NCBI GenBank assembly: GCA_041662005.1
Contig: JBAZTJ010000144.1
Span: 1 to 5,219 of the forward strand
Direction: 5' to 3'
DNA: 5,219 nucleotides
Source: DATHXC01 sp041662005
GTDB taxonomy: Bacteria; Pseudomonadota; Gammaproteobacteria; Burkholderiales; Methylophilaceae
Part shown: positions 1 to 5,219 of the stretch, one piece after another
How the letters are laid out: the number at the start of each line of letters is the position of its first letter
Position numbering within the stretch: position 1 is the stretch's first letter
Made by a program: the position numbers and the translations under genes
Notes under the pieces: generated by a model
What the model saw: only the letters and a program-made list of their open reading frames with translations
Told to the model about the DNA's origin: nothing
Database searches by the model: none

Positions 1-19
1 TAAGTATGGAAATTGAATC

Positions 20-406
20 ATGACAAAACCTGACCCCTGCCCTTGCGATAGCGGCAAACCCTATAGCGCTTGTTGCCAGCCCATACACTTGGGCCAAGCG
101 GCAGCAACAGCCGAAGCCCTTATGCGCTCGCGCTACAGCGCCTATGTACTTGGCTTGGAGGACTACCTGCTACAAACCTGGCACCCGGACACACGCCCTG
201 CCGCGCTCAATCTTGCCGGTGATATACAAACCAAGTGGCTGGGGTTACAGGTAAAGCAGTTCATCATCACATCGGAAAATACTGCGACCGTGGAGTTTGT
301 CGCCCGCTACAAAATCGGCGGCAAGGCAGAACGCATACATGAGCTCAGCCAGTTTGAGCGCTTAAACGGGCACTGGTATTACCTGGCGGGGACTTATCCA
401 GCTTAA
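20..406 (+). CDS. ychJ: YchJ-family SEC-C motif protein (UPF0225)
   Basis: This is a small cytoplasmic protein of 128 residues whose biochemical role is unknown across the family. Residues 7-19 form a SEC-C zinc-binding motif of the CxCx8CC type (Cys7, Cys9, Cys18, Cys19), like the one at the C-terminus of SecA. The rest matches the YchJ middle domain, an NTF2-like fold: LMRSRYSAYV at 34-43, TWHP at 53-56, WLGL at 73-76, a FVARY stretch at 93-97 and a closing WYYLAGTYP. E. coli YchJ is about 152 residues and carries a second SEC-C motif at its C-terminus. Here the protein ends right after the GTYP stretch, so only the N-terminal zinc motif is present. The start is supported by GGAA at 8-11, eight bases upstream of the ATG. 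The window begins 19 bases before the gene, so any upstream partner is not visible. Family assignment is firm; function is not known. Confidence 0.93.
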   Translation: MTKPDPCPCDSGKPYSACCQPIHLGQAAATAEALMRSRYSAYVLGLEDYLLQTWHPDTRPAALNLAGDIQTKWLGLQVKQFIITSENTATVEFVARYKIGGKAERIHELSQFERLNGHWYYLAGTYPA

Positions 407-706
407 CTGGCAAGCTTGGGTGAATATATTCTTAAATGTTATGCAGCGGGCTCGCAACGCCTCGACTTCAGCTGCACCCTTATCATTGCTTGCCATGAAA
501 CAAAATGTATCGTTTAAATCATGCACTCTGCTCACAAGCTATAATCCTTAAAACGTAGTTTGGCTAAAACCTGAGCTAATAAACCAGGTGAATTTCCAGG
601 ATTAATGTTGGCTGACATCATGGTGTATTGTTTTTAGAATTGTATTCAGGGCTGACGTAGATCGGCATAGATGGCAAGCTGATTCAACAAATCTAACCAT
701 TTGTAA

Positions 707-712
707 TATAAT
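707..712 (+). promoter_or_regulatory. Candidate -10 element for the diguanylate cyclase gene
   Basis: A perfect TATAAT lies in a very AT-rich stretch about 95 bases before the cyclase start. The best -35 candidate is TTCAAC at 683-688 with an 18-base spacer, matching the sigma-70 consensus at only three of six positions. If used, transcription would begin near 719 and leave a leader of roughly 70-85 bases. AT-rich DNA yields such hexamers by chance, so this is tentative. Confidence 0.35.
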
Positions 713-775
713 AAGAAAATAGCAATTAAGATAGCTAAAGTTTTTTGTACTGGAAGTCCCCGCCCGATCAGCTGC

Positions 776-779
776 GGAA
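776..779 (+). promoter_or_regulatory. Ribosome-binding site in front of the out-of-frame ATG at 788
   Basis: GGAA sits eight bases before ATG 788-790, a normal spacing. That ATG opens a six-codon frame (MPRFFN) ending at TGA 806-808, which overlaps the TTG start of the cyclase by two bases. The cyclase TTG itself has no Shine-Dalgarno at a usual distance. This site therefore probably loads ribosomes for the region, either through coupling or because the true start is this ATG and one base is missing from the T-run at 797-801. Confidence 0.45.
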
Positions 780-804
780 TTTAATTTATGCCTAGATTTT
801 TCAA

Positions 805-2706
805 TTGAAACGCAACTACTCACTTGCCTCCCGTACACTACGCCTTGCTATATTACGTATTGGACTGGTGTCGATTTTTGCAGGCGCGATCTCTTACTTT
901 CTCAATCAATACTCAATTGAGCATGCGATTCGTCAACAACTTCTACTCTCTACCGAGCAAACTATTCAGCGCGAATCCTTACCGTTTCTTGAAATACGGG
1001 AGCTTCAGCGCAATTTTCTCGATGAATTTAAATCGATAGATGCCGACCCCCACAGTAGGGGGGCACTGGTTAAAGATTTTGACCAGATTTTTTATCGCCA
1101 TGCAGACGGCTCTTATACCCAACGCCCCGGCTTGTTTGAGGGTAAGGTGTTGCCAGACGGACGCCGATTTGCCGGGATGTCAGCCACCTACGCGCCCGAT
1201 ATCGCACCTGACGACGACGTGAAGGCCCGCTTCACGTTGTCTTATATGTTGTCGCACAAATACGGATCCACCGCCAAAGGCCGTTTATTCAACTTTTACG
1301 GCGTGGTTCCAGAAAAAGGCTTTCCCATTTACCAAGCGGCAGATATCGCTAAAGTATTTACCTATACGGGTCCTGATGCGCTCAAGCTCGACACTTACGA
1401 GTTTTATTCCCGTGGATTTAACTCACCCAGCCACGACACATTTTTCACCCGAATGTATTGGGATTATTCCAACAACGCCTGGATGACGACAGTTGCCACC
1501 CCAGACATCGCCGACGCCTCGGGTAAGCATCGCATTTTGGCATGTGTCGACGTCCTTCTCGACGAGCTTATGCAACGTATTGCCCACCCAGCCATCCAAG
1601 GCGCTCATAGCACACTATTTCTGGACGATGGCGAAGGGACACTGATTTATCATCCCGATTTTATGGATGCTATTAAAAAGAGTGAAGGTCATGCCTCGAT
1701 CAAATCACTCAAGATCGAAAATGACTATCCTCTGCTTACTGCCAGCACCACCATCGTACATGGCAAGGTCGTGCTGATTGACACAAAGGATGCCATCATT
1801 GCCGTTGGCCACATTCCAGAAACACCTGCCGTGCTGGCCATCCACTATCCCAAAGCGCTCATGCAACCAGCGATTCTGCAAAACCTTGCGATTGTCATCA
1901 CTTTGGGTTTCCTCACGCTACTGGTTGAAATTTTCATCATCCGCTCCATCCTTCAGAATCAGGTTGCCACTCCACTTTCACGCCTGATCCGTGCTACCCG
2001 ACTGCTGGGGGCTTCCAGAGAGCGTCTGGATACCAGAGATCTACCAACGCAATCTCAGGACGAAATCGGCGAGCTTGCACGCGATTTTTCCCACATGGCT
2101 AAGCGGGTACAAGATGTGCATGAACAATTGGAGAGTAAAGTATATGAGCGCACCGTAGCGCTTGAAGCAGCCAACCAGCAATTAACGGCTTTAAGCGTTA
2201 CCGACAAACTGACGGGCATCGCCAATCGTCGCCGCTACGATGAAGTACTGGCAAACGAATGGCAACGCGCCCAGCGTACAGGCGGCTATTTGATGCTGGC
2301 GATGCTGGATGTGGACTGGTTTAAGAAATACAACGATCACTACGGACATCAGGCTGGGGACGACTGCTTACGAAGTGTCGCCCAGACGATTGCAGCCCAT
2401 GCCAACCGCGCTGGTGACTTAGTGGCGCGCTATGGCGGCGAGGAGTTTGCGCTAGTCATTACGACAATTAGCCCTGAGAATGCATTAACTTTTGCCCAGC
2501 GGCTTTGTGAGGCATTAGAAAAAGTTAATTTGCCGCACGCCATGTCACCATTTGGACATGTCACGGTTAGCATAGGCGTGGCTTGTGCCACTTATGCAGA
2601 ATACGAATCAGCAGAAGACCTGCTAAGAAAAGCAGATGAAGCACTTTACGCCGCCAAGGAACAAGGGCGTAATCAAGCCATGCTGTACGTACGCCCCGCC
2701 AACTGA
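805..2706 (+). CDS. Membrane-bound diguanylate cyclase (periplasmic sensor, HAMP, GGDEF)
   Basis: This 633-residue inner-membrane enzyme is expected to join two GTP into cyclic di-GMP. Domains in order: a basic N-terminus, TM helix at about 15-34, a periplasmic sensor of about 320 residues, TM at about 356-380, HAMP at about 381-435 (VATPLSRL and the DEIGEL box at 419-424), a coiled coil to about 464, then GGDEF from TDKLTGIANRR (466-476) to the end. Catalytic features look intact: the metal Asp502 in LDVDWFKKYND, and GGEEF at 544-548. An RxxD inhibitory site (Arg535-Asp538) sits exactly five residues before GGEEF, so product feedback inhibition is likely. The sensor resembles dCACHE, for example FFTRMYWDYSNNAWM at 213-227 followed by VDVLLDEL, and a second lobe with GTLIYHPDF; the ligand is unknown. 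No EAL or HD-GYP domain is present. The start is uncertain: TTG 805 lacks its own ribosome-binding site, and no in-frame ATG occurs until residue 125, beyond the first TM. Confidence 0.93.
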   Translation: MKRNYSLASRTLRLAILRIGLVSIFAGAISYFLNQYSIEHAIRQQLLLSTEQTIQRESLPFLEIRELQRNFLDEFKSIDADPHSRGALVKDFDQIFYRHADGSYTQRPGLFEGKVLPDGRRFAGMSATYAPDIAPDDDVKARFTLSYMLSHKYGSTAKGRLFNFYGVVPEKGFPIYQAADIAKVFTYTGPDALKLDTYEFYSRGFNSPSHDTFFTRMYWDYSNNAWMTTVATPDIADASGKHRILACVDVLLDELMQRIAHPAIQGAHSTLFLDDGEGTLIYHPDFMDAIKKSEGHASIKSLKIENDYPLLTASTTIVHGKVVLIDTKDAIIAVGHIPETPAVLAIHYPKALMQPAILQNLAIVITLGFLTLLVEIFIIRSILQNQVATPLSRLIRATRLLGASRERLDTRDLPTQSQDEIGELARDFSHMAKRVQDVHEQLESKVYERTVALEAANQQLTALSVTDKLTGIANRRRYDEVLANEWQRAQRTGGYLMLAMLDVDWFKKYNDHYGHQAGDDCLRSVAQTIAAHANRAGDLVARYGGEEFALVITTISPENALTFAQRLCEALEKVNLPHAMSPFGHVTVSIGVACATYAEYESAEDLLRKADEALYAAKEQGRNQAMLYVRPAN

Positions 2707-2957
2707 TCGGCGGATAAGCTAGAGCATGCTTAGTAAGTTAGGTTAAGAGCGCTTAGGCGACACGCTGTAAGCCGTGTATGGAGGATTGCATTGTTGAATG
2801 TTTGGACTTAACCGCGAAACCTCCAGCTTTGCATGAGTTTAGCGGCAAAAGAACTTACCAAAATCCTCGGTGTCCTCTCTATACAACAGATCAGTTCTGC
2901 CCGCCCGCCATCAATCACACAAATCACTCCCGGCTTACCGACTTGCAAGGAACCTGC
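2707..2957. other. Intergenic leader with short repeats and an orphan Shine-Dalgarno
   Basis: This 251-base gap lies between the cyclase stop and the chosen deacetylase start. Its first 70 bases hold several small inverted repeats: TAAGC/GCTTA (2715-2719 with 2728-2732), TAAG/CTTA around AGCG, and ACACG/CGTGT (2760-2764 with 2773-2777). None is followed by a T-run, so no standard terminator is called. An imperfect direct repeat is present (AGAGCATGCTTAG at 2721-2733, AGAGCGCTTAG at 2746-2756). A strong GGAGG at 2780-2784 has no matching long gene; TGGAGG (2779-2784) could pair with CCTCCA (2820-2825). The frame of the deacetylase is open upstream to ATG 2778, but those 60 residues look non-coding and would bury the signal peptide. 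Confidence 0.5.
2947..2951 (+). promoter_or_regulatory. Ribosome-binding site deciding the deacetylase start
   Basis: AAGGA is placed six bases before ATG 2958. It supports that start over the in-frame ATG at 2778, which has no ribosome-binding site ahead of it. A further ATG at 2964 is less well spaced. Confidence 0.7.
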
Positions 2958-4046
2958 ATGCTAATGCTCAAACTCACTTCACCCTCTGTAAAACAAGTGA
3001 TTTTCCACTGGAGCCACACCTTTACCTCGGCAGTCACCGCTTGCCTGGCCACAGCCATCTTATGTCTATCATGGCCGTCATGGGCTGATGATAACGGCGC
3101 AGTGGGCGATACTCGCGTCGCCCAGTGGAAAGACGACCGCACAGCGGCGTTTTTATTGATGTTTGATGACAGCTATCCTAGCCACTGGCAGGTAGCCGCG
3201 CCAGCGTTAGTAAAGCGTGGAATGATTGCCACGTTTTATATTAACCCAGGCAAAGCCGAGTATCAGAAATTTACCAAGGAATGGGAAGATAAACTGTGGA
3301 AGCAAGGCATGGTTTATGGCGACCACACCATGACACACCGCGGCGTTAAGGACAAGGCCAACGCAGACTGGGAAATAGGCGAAGCTGCGCACATCATCAG
3401 GAAAATAGTGCCGGGCAAAGAACAGCGACTTGTTTCCTATGGACAGCCCGGTGTTGGCCCAAAAGACTGGAACATCAATAAGGATGAACTTAAGACATTG
3501 CTGCATAAATACAATCTGATCGATCGACCCACGTTTGACAAACATGGGGCTGTCTATCACTTAAAAACCACGGACGAGATGCTGGCACTGGCTGATAACG
3601 CCACTAAAACTGGCAGCATGGAATACCTGGTAATACACGGCGTAGAACGCATACTCCAACAATGGGGGTACCAGGACTTCTGGGCATTGAAGCAGGAAGT
3701 ATTTTTACCGCTGCTTGATGGCTTGAAAGAGCGAAGCGACCGCGGTGAGTTATGGATCACCGATCATATTTCCCAGCACCAGTACCAGACGGAGCGTGAT
3801 AGCGCTGAAGTGCGCGTACTGGAAGCCAGCAATCACAATATTAAGCTGGAGTTAACCACAAAAGCAGACCCTGAGTTTTATGACTACCCGCTGACGCTTA
3901 TCACCAATGTCCCCAAAAGCTGGAAGCAGGCCAGCCGCACACAGGGTGACAAAGTAACGGTGCTACCGGTGGAAAATGGGACGATCAAATTTGATGCGAT
4001 TCCCGGTGCCGGGGTCATTAGCATCGCTGCTGACCCTAGCCTTTAG
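2958..4046 (+). CDS. Secreted polysaccharide deacetylase (NodB/CE4-like) family protein
   Basis: This is a 362-residue exported protein related to the metal-dependent carbohydrate deacetylases that remove acyl groups from N-acetylated sugars. A Sec signal peptide is visible: basic N-terminus, hydrophobic core at about 23-38 and a likely cleavage site after Ser-Trp-Ala43. The NodB-like domain starts at about 63. Motif 1 is LMFDD (67-71), giving the expected base Asp70 and metal ligand Asp71, with Met where Thr is usual. Motif 2 is HTMTH (123-127), supplying metal ligands His123 and His127. LVIH at 224-227 may be the late histidine motif. The usual RxP motif is not evident; YGQPGVG (161-167) lies where it would be expected. 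Residues from about 278 to the end form a likely beta-rich C-terminal extension. The family is clear and metal binding is likely; the substrate is unknown. It follows the cyclase gene on the same strand and precedes serB by 92 bases. The longer frame from 2778 was rejected because of signal peptide placement and the AAGGA at 2947. Confidence 0.85.
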   Translation: MLMLKLTSPSVKQVIFHWSHTFTSAVTACLATAILCLSWPSWADDNGAVGDTRVAQWKDDRTAAFLLMFDDSYPSHWQVAAPALVKRGMIATFYINPGKAEYQKFTKEWEDKLWKQGMVYGDHTMTHRGVKDKANADWEIGEAAHIIRKIVPGKEQRLVSYGQPGVGPKDWNINKDELKTLLHKYNLIDRPTFDKHGAVYHLKTTDEMLALADNATKTGSMEYLVIHGVERILQQWGYQDFWALKQEVFLPLLDGLKERSDRGELWITDHISQHQYQTERDSAEVRVLEASNHNIKLELTTKADPEFYDYPLTLITNVPKSWKQASRTQGDKVTVLPVENGTIKFDAIPGAGVISIAADPSL

Positions 4047-4090
4047 ATACTGCTGCCGAAAATCTGATTTGGCCGGCCTAGCAACCAGAT

Positions 4091-4116
4091 AGCCATGCCC
4101 ATGTATAATCATGGCT
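4091..4116 (+). terminator. Inverted repeat with T-rich tail, possible terminator or operator before serB
   Basis: AGCCATG (4091-4097) and CATGGCT (4110-4116) are perfect 7-base complements separated by 12 bases. The second arm runs into TAATTTTT (4117-4124). This could act as a modest intrinsic terminator for the deacetylase transcript. The stem has only four G-C pairs, the loop is long and the T-run is interrupted by AA, so efficiency is doubtful. The loop contains the TATAAT of the candidate serB promoter, so the repeat could instead be an operator-like site. Confidence 0.35.
4104..4109 (+). promoter_or_regulatory. Candidate -10 element of serB
   Basis: A perfect TATAAT is located 29 bases before the serB ATG. 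It would place the transcription start near 4116 and leave a leader of about 23 bases. No good -35 hexamer is found at 16-18 bases upstream (GCAACC region, 4081-4086), so an activator or another mode of recognition would be needed. No strong Shine-Dalgarno precedes the serB ATG; AAGAT at 4126-4130 is the nearest purine stretch. Confidence 0.45.
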
Positions 4117-4138
4117 TAATTTTTCAAGATAGTTTGTC

Positions 4139-4990
4139 ATGCGCTTTGTAGTCCAGGGTTCATCCATCAGCTTCCAGCACCTTCTGCATTTGCATCAGCT
4201 TTGCCATGCACCGCAAGGCCAGCAGTTTGTACAGATTGCCGAGCATGCCTATTACCTGCCCGCCCAGCAAAAGGTCTCGGAAGAAGCCATCGCATTTTGC
4301 GCCAGCCAGCAACTGGACTGTGCTTTTGTACCCGACAAGCTAACGCTTAACACCATAGGCCTGGCGGTGATGGATATGGATTCCACGCTGATCAATATCG
4401 AATGCATAGACGAAATTGCCGACATGTGTGGCTTGAAGCCGCAAGTGGCTGCCATTACCGAGAGCGCCATGCTGGGTGAGATTGAATTTGCAGAAAGCCT
4501 GCGCCGTCGCGTAGCCTTGCTGAAAAACTTGGATGAATCCGCATTGAAACGTGTAGTGGACGAGCGCTTGCAGCTCAACCCAGGCGCTCAGGCGTGGATA
4601 GACACTTGCCGTGCACATGGCATCAAGACCATGCTGGTATCCGGCGGCTTTGATTTCTTTGCCAGCCGAGTACAGGCGATTGCAGGGTTGGACTACACCG
4701 CGGCTAACTCGCTGGAAATCATCGACGGCAAACTGACTGGCAGGATTTTGGGCGATATAGTCGACGCACAAGCCAAAGCTGACTTTTTAGTGCAAAAGCG
4801 TGAACAATTGGGCTTACGCGGTGACCAAGTGATTGCTATAGGCGATGGCGCCAATGACCTGAAAATGATGCAAGTGGCGGCGGCAGGCGTTGCCTACCGT
4901 GCCAAGCCTATGGTCCAGCAACAGGCAACGTTTGCACTAAACTACAGCGGGCTGGATGGCTTGATTAATCTGTTTAACACCGGCAATTAG
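4139..4990 (+). CDS. serB: Phosphoserine phosphatase SerB
   Basis: SerB hydrolyses O-phospho-L-serine to serine and phosphate, the last step of serine biosynthesis, in the cytoplasm. The 283-residue product carries every HAD-superfamily motif. Motif I is DMDST at 79-83 (nucleophile Asp79, acid/base Asp81), motif II is Ser168 in LVSGGF, motif III is Lys213, and motif IV is GDGANDL at 235-241 (Asp236 and Asp240 for Mg2+). Substrate-specific residues of the phosphoserine branch are also present: Glu88, Phe117 and Arg124 (in SLRRRVALL) are spaced from the nucleophile as in the Methanocaldococcus enzyme. The first 70 residues are a short N-terminal domain; E. coli SerB is about 322 residues with a longer one, and I recall forms near 280 residues in betaproteobacteria. 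The ATG at 4139 lacks a strong ribosome-binding site. A cyclophilin gene follows after 58 bases with no terminator between, so the two may be co-transcribed. Confidence 0.97.
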   Translation: MRFVVQGSSISFQHLLHLHQLCHAPQGQQFVQIAEHAYYLPAQQKVSEEAIAFCASQQLDCAFVPDKLTLNTIGLAVMDMDSTLINIECIDEIADMCGLKPQVAAITESAMLGEIEFAESLRRRVALLKNLDESALKRVVDERLQLNPGAQAWIDTCRAHGIKTMLVSGGFDFFASRVQAIAGLDYTAANSLEIIDGKLTGRILGDIVDAQAKADFLVQKREQLGLRGDQVIAIGDGANDLKMMQVAAAGVAYRAKPMVQQQATFALNYSGLDGLINLFNTGN

Positions 4991-5036
4991 TATTTTATTT
5001 ACACTTTAAATCTCACACACATTTTTCACAAAAACT

Positions 5037-5042
5037 GGGGAA
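5037..5042 (+). promoter_or_regulatory. Ribosome-binding site of the cyclophilin gene
   Basis: GGGGAA lies six bases before ATG 5049 and supports that start, which is also where the signal peptide begins. The 58-base gap after serB is AT-rich. It has a TTTACA at 4998-5003 that resembles a -35 element but no good -10 at the right distance. Confidence 0.55.
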
Positions 5043-5048
5043 TCTTCC

Positions 5049-5219
5049 ATGTCATTAAACAAACTTTTGCTTGCTTGTGCCAGCTTGGCATTACTATCCT
5101 CCGGCATGGCCTGGGCCGGTCCGATTGCAGAAATCAAGACCAGTCAGGGTTTGATCGTCGTCGAGCTGAATAGTGAAAAAGCTCCGAATACCGTGGCCAA
5201 TTTTGTGCAATATGCCAAG
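5049..5219 (+). CDS. ppiA: Periplasmic cyclophilin-type peptidyl-prolyl isomerase, N-terminal part
   Basis: Only the first 57 codons are inside the window; the frame is open to the last base. The product begins with a Sec signal peptide (Lys5, hydrophobic core 6-18, likely cleavage after Ala-Trp-Ala23). It continues with the typical opening of a bacterial cyclophilin: a first beta strand (EIKTSQGLIVVEL), then the KAPNTVANFVQYAK helix at about 44-57, matching the conserved APxTVxNF pattern. Cyclophilins speed cis-trans isomerisation of Xaa-Pro bonds during folding; the export signal points to the periplasm, as for E. coli PpiA. Catalytic residues such as the FHR arginine lie beyond the window and cannot be checked. 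It may share a transcript with serB. The symbol follows the exported type and is less certain than the family. Confidence 0.9.
   Translation, partial: MSLNKLLLACASLALLSSGMAWAGPIAEIKTSQGLIVVELNSEKAPNTVANFVQYAK

Larger units (their letters stand above)
407..804. other. AT-rich intergenic region, no convincing gene
   Basis: This 398-base gap separates ychJ from the cyclase gene. No open frame here looks like a conserved protein. It is mostly AT-rich, with a more GC-rich patch at about 442-480 flanked by the inverted repeat TGCAGC (442-447) / GCTGCA (471-476); no T-run follows, so this is not a standard terminator. No clear terminator for ychJ is seen: there is only a weak AGCTT/AAGCT pairing (400-404 with 412-416). 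TATAAT hexamers occur at 540-545 and 707-712; the second is better placed for the cyclase gene. A GGCTGAC heptamer is repeated at 610-616 and 650-656. A minus-strand frame with GTG at 533-535 is discussed under findings. Confidence 0.6.

Noticed and set aside
719..804. Cyclic di-GMP riboswitch in the cyclase leader
   Set aside because: The leader is too short and AT-rich, and lacks the conserved stems and tetraloop/receptor features of the GEMM classes.
602..838. 78-residue minus-strand frame opposite the cyclase leader
   Set aside because: The product has no recognisable domain, it spans AT-rich promoter-like DNA and it overlaps the cyclase start.
2541..2564. CATGTCAC repeated directly (2541-2548, 2557-2564), with CATGTC/GACATG also forming an inverted repeat
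   Set aside because: It lies inside the GGDEF domain and encodes ordinary conserved sequence (HAMSPFGHVTVSIG); best read as chance.
2778..2957. N-terminal extension of the deacetylase frame from ATG 2778
   Set aside because: There is no ribosome-binding site before 2778, the 60 residues have no recognisable character, and the extension would place the signal peptide internally. ATG 2958 has AAGGA at a good distance.
3207..3560. 117-residue minus-strand frame inside the deacetylase gene
   Set aside because: It lies wholly opposite a gene with clear motifs and has no start signal or family resemblance.
4071..4078. GGCCGGCC palindrome after the deacetylase stop
   Set aside because: It is an eight-base self-complementary word with no loop and no T-run, too small for a terminator; no other role is supported.
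4340..4771. 143-residue minus-strand frame inside serB
   Set aside because: It is the antisense shadow of a fully conserved serB; composition follows the serB codon pattern.

Overview
The window is an ordinary-looking chromosomal stretch of a Gram-negative proteobacterium. All five recognisable genes lie on the + strand: a ychJ-type SEC-C protein, a membrane-bound diguanylate cyclase, a secreted polysaccharide-deacetylase-family protein, phosphoserine phosphatase (serB), and the start of a periplasmic cyclophilin cut by the window end. Two clear Sec-type signal peptides, a SerB with a short N-terminal domain, and the serB-cyclophilin neighbourhood fit a betaproteobacterium. A methylotroph of the Methylophilaceae type is my best guess, but that is an inference from gene style and moderate GC, not a proven assignment.

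Layout: 20-406 ychJ; 407-804 AT-rich spacer with a perfect -10-like hexamer (707-712) and the leader of the next gene; 805-2706 diguanylate cyclase (TM, large periplasmic sensor, TM, HAMP, coiled coil, GGEEF with an RxxD inhibitory site); 2707-2957 spacer rich in short inverted and direct repeats, with an orphan Shine-Dalgarno; 2958-4046 deacetylase-family protein with signal peptide; 4047-4138 short spacer with an inverted repeat enclosing a TATAAT; 4139-4990 serB; 5049-end cyclophilin.

How the genes may work together: the first gene, serB and the cyclophilin are housekeeping. The cyclase and the secreted deacetylase are neighbours on one strand, so a link between c-di-GMP and surface polysaccharide is conceivable. 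The 251-base gap between them argues against tight co-translation, and nothing in the sequence proves the link.

I do not see a mobile element, CRISPR array, tRNA, rRNA or an obvious new multi-gene system. The most interesting points are small: the unusual start region of the cyclase (an ATG with a good ribosome-binding site that is one base out of frame, overlapping a TTG start), the hairpin wrapped around the serB -10 element, and the divergent catalytic motifs of the deacetylase-family protein.
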